Positions 1 through 5,649 of a stretch of 8,919 bases of DNA are shown piece after piece (position 1 is the first letter of the stretch; every line of letters starts with the position of its first letter). The position numbers and the translations under genes are program-made. The stretch lies in the NCBI GenBank assembly GCA_900554985.1, contig USJQ01000032.1, positions 1-8,919 of the forward strand, in the 5' to 3' direction. Source of the stretch: an uncultured Collinsella sp. (lineage in GTDB: Bacteria; Actinomycetota; Coriobacteriia; Coriobacteriales; Coriobacteriaceae). A model generated the notes under the pieces. That model had not been told where the DNA came from. It did not search any database and saw only the letters and a list, made by a program, of their open reading frames with translations.

Positions 1-1
1 G

Positions 2-421
2 GTCGATCTGCGCGACGAGGAGTGGGAACGCCGCCGTCTGCAGCGCGAGAAGCGTTTCCGCATTGTCCAGGAAGAGCCCGGTGCCTTCCGTGTGGTTGGT
101 CGCGCGATTGAGCGCATGGTCATCCAGACCGATTGGGAAAACGAGGAAGCCGTCATCTACCTGCAGCATAAGTTTGCTCGTATGGGAGTTGACGACGCGC
201 TCGAGAAGGCCGGTTGCCGTGCGGGCGACGAGGTCCGCATTTGCCAGCGTGCCTTTGACTTTGAGGGCGCTGAGGACTTCTCGGAGTACGAGGAGCTCGA
301 GGACGCTGGCGAGGACGTTGCCGTTGAGGCCATTGACGTGGCCGACGTTGCGGATGAGGGCGTCGAGGTTGTCGATGTGGCGGATGTCGCGGACGATGCC
401 GATACCTCGGAGGGCGAGTAA
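2..421 (+). CDS. obgE: GTPase ObgE/CgtA, C-terminal part (5' end outside window)
   Basis: This is the C-terminal 139 residues of the Obg GTPase, a ribosome-associated GTP-binding protein for late 50S assembly and stress control. The N-terminal Obg fold and the G domain lie left of the window. Visible residues about 17-87 match the OCT domain: a RFRIV strand, the FRVVGRAIER segment, TDWENEEAV, then GVDDALEKAG and AGDEVRI, in the order usual for the family. A tail of about 50 very acidic residues follows, rich in Asp, Glu, Ala and Val, with the octamer (I/V)DVADVAD present twice. Acidic C-terminal tails are common in Obg, but this repeat is noteworthy. The TAA stop is 3 bases before nadD, so the two are probably co-transcribed. 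The family call rests on the OCT domain and the gene order alone. Confidence 0.9.
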   Translation, partial: VDLRDEEWERRRLQREKRFRIVQEEPGAFRVVGRAIERMVIQTDWENEEAVIYLQHKFARMGVDDALEKAGCRAGDEVRICQRAFDFEGAEDFSEYEELEDAGEDVAVEAIDVADVADEGVEVVDVADVADDADTSEGE

Positions 422-424
422 GCC

Positions 425-1102
425 ATGTCGCTGCGCGGTGGAATCGGTTTGCCCGAGCTGCCCATAAAAGAGGGCAAAGAGTTTCGGCTTGGCATTATGG
501 GCGGCACATTCGACCCGATTCATTACGGGCACCTGGTGACTGCCGAGCAGGCGCGCGAGTCGCTCGACTTGGACGCTGTGCTCTTTATGCCGGCGGGCTC
601 TCCCGCCTTTAAGCTTGACAAGCCGGTGACGCCTGCCGAGGACCGTTATGCCATGACGGTCCTCGCCACCGCCGCGAACCCGGCCTTTTTGGCGAGCCGG
701 TTCGAGATTGACCGTCCGGGCGTAACCTATACGGCCGATACGCTTCATGCCCTTCGCGACTTTTACCCTCCGCAGGTAAAGCTCTACTTTATTACGGGCG
801 CCGACGCGATTATCGATATTGTGACCTGGCATGATGCCGAGCGAATCGCTGAGCTTGCTACCTTTATTGCGGCGACGCGACCGGGTTTTGATATCGATAC
901 GGCGCGTGCCCGAATCAAAGAGTCGGGGCTGCCGTTCGATGTGCGCTATATTCAGATTCCGGCGCTGGCGATCAGCTCGACGAACATTCGTAAGCGAGTT
1001 GCCCGCGGCATGAGCGTGCGCTATCTTACGAGCGAGTCCGTGCTCGGCTACATTCGCAAGCGCAGTTTGTATGTCGATCTGGGTCAAGAAGATTTTGAGT
1101 GA
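425..1102 (+). CDS. nadD: Nicotinate-nucleotide adenylyltransferase
   Basis: This 225-residue enzyme of cytoplasmic NAD synthesis transfers AMP from ATP to nicotinate mononucleotide, giving deamido-NAD. The nucleotidyltransferase signature GGTFDPIHYGH is at residues 26-36, with the ATP-binding HxGH form at 33-36, and the second signature ISSTNIR is at 183-189. The segments PAGSPAFKL and TGADAI also fit the family. About 20 residues precede the first core strand, where most NadD proteins have only a few. No in-frame ATG or GTG lies between the chosen ATG and the signature, and a GGAGGG at 409-414 can serve as ribosome binding site, so the extension looks real. The TGA stop overlaps the ATG of yqeK by one base (TGATG), which suggests translational coupling. 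Confidence 0.95.
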   Translation: MSLRGGIGLPELPIKEGKEFRLGIMGGTFDPIHYGHLVTAEQARESLDLDAVLFMPAGSPAFKLDKPVTPAEDRYAMTVLATAANPAFLASRFEIDRPGVTYTADTLHALRDFYPPQVKLYFITGADAIIDIVTWHDAERIAELATFIAATRPGFDIDTARARIKESGLPFDVRYIQIPALAISSTNIRKRVARGMSVRYLTSESVLGYIRKRSLYVDLGQEDFE

Positions 1103-1722
1103 TGGGGGCTACGTTGTCGGTAGAGGATCAGTTTGAGGGCGATGAGCGCGCGCTGCTCAAGCGCATTCAAGAGCTGCTCGATGTTCGCATGAAAGATAAG
1201 CGCAAGCGCTATGTGTATTCGCTGGGTGTTGCCGGGACCGCACTTCATCTTCCCGAGGTGTACGGCTTTGACCGTTTTGAGGCCGCTGCCGCCGGCTTGA
1301 TCCACGACTGGGACAAGGTGCTTTCCGATGACGAGCTCGTGGCCCGCGCGCTTCACTATGGCATCAAGGTTGCCGGCTCTCCTTCCGCCGCGACGCCGCT
1401 TTTGCATGGCCCTGTTGCCGCCTATGAGCTTCCGCAGCTTTTCCCCGAGCTGTCGCCGGCTGTTTTCCAGGCTGTCGACCGTCACACCGTGGGTGCCTGC
1501 GACATGACGCCGCTCGATATGGTGGTCTTTGTGGCCGATGCCATCGAGCCTAACCGCCACGGCGACTATGCGCATGCGCTGCGCAAGATGGTGGGGGAGT
1601 CGACGCTCGATGAGTTGTTCTTCTCCTGTTTTGCGCAGGGTCTGGTCTATGTGATCCAGTCCGGGCGTTATCTTTATCCCACGGCTATTACGATTTACAA
1701 CCATTACGCCCAGCTGCGCTAG
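1102..1722 (+). CDS. yqeK: YqeK-family HD-domain protein (Ap4A hydrolase family) with a substituted metal ligand
   Basis: The 206-residue protein matches YqeK, an HD-domain family whose studied members split diadenosine tetraphosphate symmetrically into two ADP. Visible family blocks are KRYVYSLGV (35-43), the LIHDWDK doublet with His68-Asp69, LLHGPVAAY (His102), VDRHTVG (His128) and VVFVADAIEPNR (Asp146). The normal first metal ligand is the His of the RYxHxxGV block, and here that position is Tyr39 (codon TAT, 1216-1218). All other expected ligands are present. Either activity is altered, another residue substitutes, or the base is a sequencing error. I chose the ATG that overlaps the nadD stop. 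A GTG one codon earlier (1099) is equally in frame. Its place between nadD and rsfS is the standard context for yqeK. The family call is firm; the enzymatic activity is uncertain. Confidence 0.88.
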   Translation: MGATLSVEDQFEGDERALLKRIQELLDVRMKDKRKRYVYSLGVAGTALHLPEVYGFDRFEAAAAGLIHDWDKVLSDDELVARALHYGIKVAGSPSAATPLLHGPVAAYELPQLFPELSPAVFQAVDRHTVGACDMTPLDMVVFVADAIEPNRHGDYAHALRKMVGESTLDELFFSCFAQGLVYVIQSGRYLYPTAITIYNHYAQLR

Positions 1723-1750
1723 CTCGGGTGTGTCTAGAAAGAGGTATTCC

Positions 1751-2173
1751 ATGGCCGACGAGACCATGACTGACGAGCAGATTCTTGAAGGTGTGGAGCA
1801 CAAGAGCTTCGTTGCCACGTCCGACCGCACCGCTGCCTCGCTGTCCACGAGCGGTGTCGCCGCCGAGGATGTCGCCCGCGCCGCCGCGCAGGCCGCCTAC
1901 GACAAGAAAGGCGACGACGTGTGCGATTACTTTGTGCTCGCCACCGGTACCAATAACCGTCAGGTCGATTCGATCGTCGACGAGATCGAGGAGAAGGTCG
2001 CCGAGGCTTGCGGCGAGCATCCGTTCTCCATCGAGGGCCGTGAGCAGAAGACCTGGATGCTCATGGACTACGGTTCGGTTGTCGTCCACGTCTTCACTCC
2101 CGAAGCCCGCGACTTCTACCGCCTTGAAAAGCTCTGGGGTGACGCCCCCCAGCTTCCCCTCGACCTCCTCTAG
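1751..2173 (+). CDS. rsfS: Ribosomal silencing factor RsfS, atypical
   Basis: RsfS (Iojap/YbeB/DUF143 family) binds ribosomal protein uL14 on the 50S subunit and blocks joining with 30S under starvation. The 140-residue product has the family hallmarks: DYFVLATG (59-66), NRQVDSIVDEIEEK (69-82), WMLMDYGSVVVHVF (102-115) and FYRLEKLWGDAP (122-133). Two things are odd. About 37 residues precede the first core helix, where most members start almost directly. In addition, KKGDDV runs straight into CDYF, whereas relatives such as B. subtilis YqeL have about 11 further residues there, forming the first beta strand. The ATG at 1751 is preceded by AAAGAGGT at 1738-1745 with good spacing. A GTG at 1730 would place that site inside the gene and is less likely. 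It is the last gene of its operon, followed by a terminator. Confidence 0.9.
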   Translation: MADETMTDEQILEGVEHKSFVATSDRTAASLSTSGVAAEDVARAAAQAAYDKKGDDVCDYFVLATGTNNRQVDSIVDEIEEKVAEACGEHPFSIEGREQKTWMLMDYGSVVVHVFTPEARDFYRLEKLWGDAPQLPLDLL

Positions 2174-2215
2174 TAGTTCATTTGGGACGGGCTTTTTAGC
2201 TAACCTCTACCGTTC

Positions 2216-2257
2216 GCCGGGCAGTTGCATCATTCGCAGCTGCCCGGCTTTCTTTTT
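2216..2257 (+). terminator. Intrinsic terminator of the obgE-nadD-yqeK-rsfS operon
   Basis: A near-perfect 13-bp stem (arms 2216-2228 and 2236-2248, one G-T pair) encloses the 7-base loop ATCATTC and is followed by TTTCTTTTT. The outer nine pairs, GCCGGGCAG with CTGCCCGGC, are all Watson-Crick. It lies 42 bases after the rsfS stop and 10 bases before the end of the convergent dinB. The U-rich tract exists only in the plus direction, so I assign it to rsfS. Confidence 0.92.
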
Positions 2258-2267
2258 GTCATAGGGA

Positions 2268-3521
2268 CTAATCGTTGAAGCGGGATTGGCGGCCGAAGGA
2301 TAGGGCAGTGTCGCCGAACTTGTCTCGGACGGCGTCGATAGCGACTGAGAGGTCGCGACGGTCGCTGGATTGGGCGCCGCGATCATCGACTTCACAGAAC
2401 AGGTCGGTCTGGATGCCGCCCTGATGATCGAAGTCGCTCATGCCGATGCCCGCCAGGCGCACATGCATGCCTTCCTGCCAGATGTTGTCGAGCAGCTCGA
2501 GCGCCACCGCCACAAAGATGTTCTCATCGTCGGTCGGATGAGGCAGCCGGCGCTGTGCCGAGCGACCGCTTCCATACGAATACTTGAGCTTGAGCGTCAC
2601 CGTGGCGCCCGTCAGTCCCTGACGGCGCAGGCGGCGTCCCACTGACTCGCCCAACAGCGCAATCGCCGCTTCGATGTCCCCGCGCTCAGTCAAATCTTTC
2701 GCAAAGGTGCGCTCATTGCTCACCGATTTAACCTCGCGCTCTTCATCGAGACTCGTGACTTCGGAGATTTCAAGTCCCAGCGCACGCTGACGCATACGTT
2801 CGCCGTTGACGCCAAAAATAGAGGCCAAGGTGGATTCCGGCGCGCGTGACAGCTCGCCGAGCGTGTAGATGCGCATACGGCGCAGTCGCTCCTCGGCCGA
2901 GCGCCCGATGCCGCTCATGGCAGATACCGGCAGCGCGGCCAAAAAGCGCTGCTCGGTTCCGGGGCGCACGATGGTCAGCCCAAACGGCTTATCACGCTCG
3001 CTTGCGATCTTTGCGACCGTCTTGTTGCAGCCCACGCCAATGGAGCAGGTCACTCCCAGCGCTGCCACGCGGTCGCTTATACGCCGCGCAACCAGTAGCG
3101 GGTCTTCGGGCGCAAAGCGACCCGGTGTGATATCGATAAAGGCTTCGTCGATGGATACGCGCTCAACGCGCGGCGTCTCCTCGGCAAGAATTGCCATGAC
3201 CTGCGCGCTCACCTCGCGGTAGCGATCAAAGTGCCCGTGCGTCCAAATGGCTTGCGGGCACAAGCGCCGCGCCTCGGCCGAGGCCATGGCAGAGTGCACG
3301 CCAAAGCGACGCGCCTCATACGAACACGTGGACACGACGCCACGCGAATCGGCGTCTCCGCCCACGATGAGCGGCTTTCCGCGCCACTCGGGGTGGTCGA
3401 GCATCTCCACGCTCGCAAAAAACGCATCGAGGTCCATGAGGCCCACCGCCGGACCCGTCCAGGGGGGCGGCGTGACGCCCATGGCATCCTCATAACCGTA
3501 TGTATGTTCGCGTCTTTCCAT
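2268..3521 (-). CDS. dinB: DNA polymerase IV (Y-family, DinB)
   Basis: This 417-residue translesion polymerase extends distorted primers and copies damaged templates with low fidelity. The palm metal ligands are visible: MDLDAFFASVE with Asp30 and Asp32, and SIDEAF with Asp125-Glu126. Phe35 is at the steric-gate position that excludes ribonucleotides. YEARRFGVHSAM, the thumb (helix-hairpin-helix) segment MSGIGRSAEERL and a little-finger domain follow in normal order. QTDLF at 371-375 looks like the beta-clamp-binding peptide, here about 42 residues before the C-terminus. About 28 residues precede the first catalytic Asp, where E. coli DinB has only 7. The chosen ATG has no clear ribosome binding site but fits a leaderless transcript (see the promoter at 3528-3533). 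The gene faces away from rpsP and towards rsfS. I see no clear SOS box next to it. Confidence 0.93.
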   Translation of the reverse strand: MERREHTYGYEDAMGVTPPPWTGPAVGLMDLDAFFASVEMLDHPEWRGKPLIVGGDADSRGVVSTCSYEARRFGVHSAMASAEARRLCPQAIWTHGHFDRYREVSAQVMAILAEETPRVERVSIDEAFIDITPGRFAPEDPLLVARRISDRVAALGVTCSIGVGCNKTVAKIASERDKPFGLTIVRPGTEQRFLAALPVSAMSGIGRSAEERLRRMRIYTLGELSRAPESTLASIFGVNGERMRQRALGLEISEVTSLDEEREVKSVSNERTFAKDLTERGDIEAAIALLGESVGRRLRRQGLTGATVTLKLKYSYGSGRSAQRRLPHPTDDENIFVAVALELLDNIWQEGMHVRLAGIGMSDFDHQGGIQTDLFCEVDDRGAQSSDRRDLSVAIDAVRDKFGDTALSFGRQSRFND

Positions 3522-3523
3522 GT

Positions 3524-3547
3524 CATGAGTATACCGCGCAGCTCATG
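3524..3547. repeat. Inverted repeat over the dinB promoter
   Basis: CATGAG (3524-3529) and CTCATG (3542-3547) form a perfect 6-bp inverted repeat with a 12-base spacer. It overlaps the candidate -10 box of dinB and begins 3 bases before its start codon. An operator for a dimeric regulator is possible, but a 6-bp repeat can arise by chance. No regulator is identified. Confidence 0.3.
3528..3533 (-). promoter_or_regulatory. Candidate -10 box for dinB (possible leaderless mRNA)
   Basis: Read on the minus strand, the sequence is TATACT, five of six matches to TATAAT. Six bases separate it from the A of the dinB ATG at 3521, so the usual start distance puts transcription initiation on the start codon itself. 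No convincing -35 box lies 16-18 bases upstream, which lowers confidence. The absence of a Shine-Dalgarno sequence for dinB agrees with a leaderless message. Confidence 0.4.
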
Positions 3548-3565
3548 TGGGGTGCGTGTATGTGC

Positions 3566-3593
3566 TTGCAAATCCCGAATTCTTGTCTAAGAT
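3566..3593 (+). promoter_or_regulatory. Candidate upstream promoter for the rpsP operon
   Basis: TTGCAA (3566-3571) and TAAGAT (3588-3593) are separated by 16 bases. The matches to the sigma-A consensus are four of six in each hexamer. Transcription would start near 3600 and leave a leader of roughly 120 bases before rpsP. It is weaker than the candidate at 3638-3666, and the two could work in tandem. Confidence 0.35.
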
Positions 3594-3637
3594 ATGGATT
3601 TGCCCTCGACTACACCGAAGAAGTTGGTCTCACGGAC

Positions 3638-3666
3638 TTCACCTGCCCGCGTCGATGGCGTATTAT
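3638..3666 (+). promoter_or_regulatory. Candidate main promoter for the rpsP-KH-rimM-trmD-lepB operon
   Basis: TTCACC (3638-3643), a 17-base spacer and TATTAT (3661-3666, five of six matches to TATAAT) make the best sigma-A-like promoter in the 201-base gap between dinB and rpsP. Transcription would begin near 3673, giving a leader of about 50 bases. The leader would contain the small hairpin at 3689-3703 and the ribosome binding site GGAGGAG at 3710-3716. Confidence 0.5.
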
Positions 3667-3688
3667 GTTCAACTGTTTGTTTGTAGTT

Positions 3689-3703
3689 GCAGCCTAAAGC
3701 TGC
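3689..3703 (+). other. Small hairpin in the rpsP leader
   Basis: GCAGC (3689-3693) and GCTGC (3699-3703) form a perfect 5-bp stem with loop CTAAA. It ends 6 bases before the rpsP Shine-Dalgarno sequence GGAGGAG. No run of T follows, so it is not a terminator. It may merely hold the ribosome site open or be a chance fold. I cannot match it to a known ribosomal-protein leader. Confidence 0.3.
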
Positions 3704-3722
3704 TTGGTTGGAGGAGTTTCCT

Positions 3723-4064
3723 TTGGCAGTCAAGATTCGCCTTGCTCGTCACGGCGCTAAGAAGCGTCCGTACTACCGTGTCGTCGTCGCCGATTCCCGC
3801 GCCCCGCGTGACGGTCGTATCATCGAGGAGGTTGGCCGCTACAACCCGATGACCGCCCCCAAGACCATCAACCTCGACCTCGAGAAGATCGCCGACTGGC
3901 AGTCCAAGGGCGCTCAGCTTACCGACGCCGTCGCCGCTCTGGTCAAGGCCGCCAACGAGGGCGAGAAGACCGAGACCGTCGTCAAGAAGTCCAAGAAGCA
4001 GCTCGCCAAAGAGGCCGAGGCCGCTAAGGCTGCCGCTGAGGCCGCTGAGGGCGCCGAGGAGTAA
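3723..4064 (+). CDS. rpsP: 30S ribosomal protein S16
   Basis: bS16 is an early-binding assembly protein of the 30S subunit. The N-terminal core is close to family consensus: [39 protein letters not shown] and later KGAQLTDAV. The product is 113 residues, longer than the usual 75-90, because of a Lys/Ala/Glu-rich tail from about residue 80 that is probably helical and may be disordered off the ribosome. Such tails are common in actinobacterial S16. I place the start at the TTG (3723): GGAGGAG at 3710-3716 has 6-base spacing to it, and family homology begins at the second codon. The in-frame ATG at 3687 would add residues not seen in the family and would swallow the ribosome binding site. It is the first gene of its operon. 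Confidence 0.95.
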   Translation: MAVKIRLARHGAKKRPYYRVVVADSRAPRDGRIIEEVGRYNPMTAPKTINLDLEKIADWQSKGAQLTDAVAALVKAANEGEKTETVVKKSKKQLAKEAEAAKAAAEAAEGAEE

Positions 4065-4067
4065 ATC

Positions 4068-4352
4068 GTGCCTGAGGTTGACGCTGCACAGCTCGAGGGT
4101 GAGGCAATGCTCTCAGATCGCATCGCCGATCTCGTCGAATATCTCGTTGTTCAGATCGTCGACGACCCGGATTCCGTGAGCCTTGAGGTCATCGATGGTG
4201 ACGACGCCTCTACGATCGAGGTTTCTGTCGCCGAGGATGACGTCGCTAAGGTCATCGGCCGTCGTGGCCGTACCATCAAGGCCATTCGCACGCTCGCCCG
4301 TGCACTGGCCGCTCGCCTCGACACTGCTGTCGAGGTAGAGGTTCTGGGCTAG
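4068..4352 (+). CDS. khpA: KhpA-like KH-domain RNA-binding protein
   Basis: This small single-KH RNA-binding protein (94 residues) is of the YlqC/KhpA type. It regularly sits between rpsP and rimM, and in other bacteria it pairs with KhpB to bind many RNAs and affect cell envelope growth. DLVEYLVVQIVDDPDSV (21-37) matches the family N-terminus. The KH signature VIGRRGRTIKAIRTL has its GxxG loop at residues 64-67 (GRRG). Two starts are plausible. GTG at 4068 has GAGGAG 6 bases upstream. ATG at 4107 (codon 14) has GAGGG at 4095-4099 and gives an 81-residue protein closer to the normal length. I report the longer form because its ribosome site and 3-base gap to rpsP are good, but I cannot decide. 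The khpB gene is not in this window. Confidence 0.9.
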   Translation: MPEVDAAQLEGEAMLSDRIADLVEYLVVQIVDDPDSVSLEVIDGDDASTIEVSVAEDDVAKVIGRRGRTIKAIRTLARALAARLDTAVEVEVLG

Positions 4353-4365
4353 GACCTTGAGGTCC
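4352..4365 (+). other. Hairpin with the rimM start codon in its loop
   Basis: GGACC (4352-4356) and GGTCC (4361-4365) form a perfect 5-bp stem around the loop TTGA, whose first three bases are the TTG start of rimM. The KH gene's TAG (4350-4352) touches the left arm. CTG at 4344-4346 can also pair with CAG at 4366-4368 to lengthen the stem below a bulge. This could tie rimM initiation to ribosomes arriving at the upstream stop codon. It is a sequence-level proposal only. Confidence 0.4.
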
Positions 4366-4878
4366 CAGTACAAAAACATCGCCCGTGTGGTCAAGCCGCA
4401 CGGAAGGAAGGGGGAGGTCCTCGCGCAGCCGCTGCGGGGGCTTCCTTCTGTATTAGAGCCGGGTATGCGCGTTGCCCTGACGCCGCCGGCGCTCAAGCGC
4501 GACCGCTTTTGCACGGTTGTGTCCGTCACCGATACGGGCGATGGCGATCTGGTCTCATTTGAGGGCATTGACGACTTGACGGCCGCCGAGGGCATCACGG
4601 GATGCTATGTGCTGGCAAATCGTGACGATTTTGAGCTCGATTCACTCGACGCCGCCTATACCGACCTGATGGGTCGCGAGGTGGTTGACGAGCGCTTCGG
4701 TTCGCTCGGCACGATTGTCGAGATCATGTCGACGCCCGCTAACGATGTTTGGGTTGTCGAGGGTGATCGGTACGGCGAGGTACTGATTCCCGTGATCGAG
4801 CAGGTTGTGCTCGATCTTCCCGACACAGGAACAATTTCCGTCCACGTTATGGACGGCCTGATCGATATGGACAAGTAG
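4357..4878 (+). CDS. rimM: Ribosome maturation factor RimM
   Basis: RimM helps assemble the head of the 30S subunit and process 16S rRNA, binding ribosomal protein uS19. The 173-residue length is typical. The N-terminal RimM barrel opens with IARVVKPHGRKGEV (8-21), including the family HGxxGEV motif. The C-terminal PRC barrel spans about 98-173, with LMGREVVDERFGSLGTI, NDVWVV (129-134) and VLIPVIEQVV (142-151). The start is TTG at 4357: the frame has a stop at 4336-4338 and no other usable start between that stop and the conserved N-terminus. The ribosome site is poor (AGGA only 2 bases away), and the TTG lies in a hairpin loop 4 bases after the previous stop. Translational coupling to the KH gene is therefore likely. 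Confidence 0.93.
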   Translation: MRSQYKNIARVVKPHGRKGEVLAQPLRGLPSVLEPGMRVALTPPALKRDRFCTVVSVTDTGDGDLVSFEGIDDLTAAEGITGCYVLANRDDFELDSLDAAYTDLMGREVVDERFGSLGTIVEIMSTPANDVWVVEGDRYGEVLIPVIEQVVLDLPDTGTISVHVMDGLIDMDK

Positions 4879-4888
4879 GGAGGACAAC

Positions 4889-5647
4889 ATGCTGATTGAG
4901 ACCCTTTCGGTCTTTCCCGAGATGTTTGAGCCCGTCATGTCCACATCGATTTTGGGCCGCGCCCGCAAGGCCGGCCTTTTTGATTTTAAGGCGTATAACC
5001 TGCGCGACTGGACGCACGACCGCCATCGTACCGTCGATGACGAGCCGTACGGCGGCGGGCAGGGCATGCTCATGAAGGTCGAGCCTATCGCCGAGGCCAT
5101 CGAGGCCATTAGCGCGGAGGGCCCCAAGCCAACGGTGGTGTTCTTCACCCCGTGCGGCGAGCCCTTTACGCAGCATGTGGCCGAGCGCCTGCTCAAAAGC
5201 GAGCGCCTGCTGTTTGTGTGCAGCCGTTACGAGGGTGTCGACGAGCGTGCCTATGCGTATGCAGACGAGCGCCTGTCGATCGGCGATTACGTGCTCACGG
5301 GCGGCGAGCTTCCCGCTATGGTCGTTGCCGATGCCGTCGTACGTTTGATTCCCGGCGCCCTTGGTGACGAGATGAGCAACGTCGACGAGTCGTTCTCGAC
5401 CGCCGAGGACGGAGGCCTGCTCGAGTATGCGCAGTACACCCGTCCTGCCGAATTCAACGGCGAGGGCGTGCCGCCGGTGCTCGTGAGCGGTGACCATGCC
5501 AAGGTTGACGCCTGGCGCCGTAAGAATGCCATCGAGCGCACCTGCCGCTGGCGTCCCGACCTGATCGAGACGGCGCGGCTTACGCCCCAGGAGCGCGCAT
5601 ACGCGCAGGAGATTCTGGACGCTTCGTATTCGCAGAGCGAGGAGTGA
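4889..5647 (+). CDS. trmD: tRNA (guanine-N1-)-methyltransferase TrmD
   Basis: TrmD methylates N1 of G37 next to the tRNA anticodon, using S-adenosylmethionine, and so prevents +1 frameshifting. The 252-residue protein shows the whole SPOUT family pattern: SVFPEMFEP (7-15), LRDWTHDRHRTVDDEPYGGG (38-57), TPCGEPFTQ (87-95), CSRYEGVDERAY (111-122) and the trefoil-knot cofactor site SIGDYVLTGGEL (130-141). LIPGALG (153-159) and VDESF (166-170) follow, where Asp167 is the likely catalytic base by analogy with E. coli Asp169. GGGAGG at 4878-4883 is a strong ribosome binding site. The gene normally following it, rplS, is absent here and lepB begins almost at once. Confidence 0.96.
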   Translation: MLIETLSVFPEMFEPVMSTSILGRARKAGLFDFKAYNLRDWTHDRHRTVDDEPYGGGQGMLMKVEPIAEAIEAISAEGPKPTVVFFTPCGEPFTQHVAERLLKSERLLFVCSRYEGVDERAYAYADERLSIGDYVLTGGELPAMVVADAVVRLIPGALGDEMSNVDESFSTAEDGGLLEYAQYTRPAEFNGEGVPPVLVSGDHAKVDAWRRKNAIERTCRWRPDLIETARLTPQERAYAQEILDASYSQSEE

Positions 5648-5649
5648 GA

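Noticed and set aside
1084..1848. A 254-codon open frame on the minus strand opposite yqeK
   Set aside because: yqeK has clear HD-family blocks and operon context. The antisense translation has no recognisable domain.
2846..3222. Plus-strand frames inside the dinB region
   Set aside because: All Y-polymerase motifs are intact on the minus strand. The plus-strand translations are Arg/Ser-rich, typical of shadow frames.
3496..3512. A half LexA-like site (CGAAC on the minus strand) near the start of dinB
   Set aside because: The matching second half GTTCG is missing at the required distance, so it does not support SOS control.
3620..3640. GAAGT / ACTTC inverted repeat upstream of rpsP as a possible leader structure
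   Set aside because: It is only 5 bp with an 11-base loop, and it would lie mostly upstream of the better promoter's start site.
3500..3697. Possible small gene of 65 codons upstream of rpsP
   Set aside because: It overlaps the start of dinB and the candidate promoters, lacks a ribosome site and shows no family pattern.
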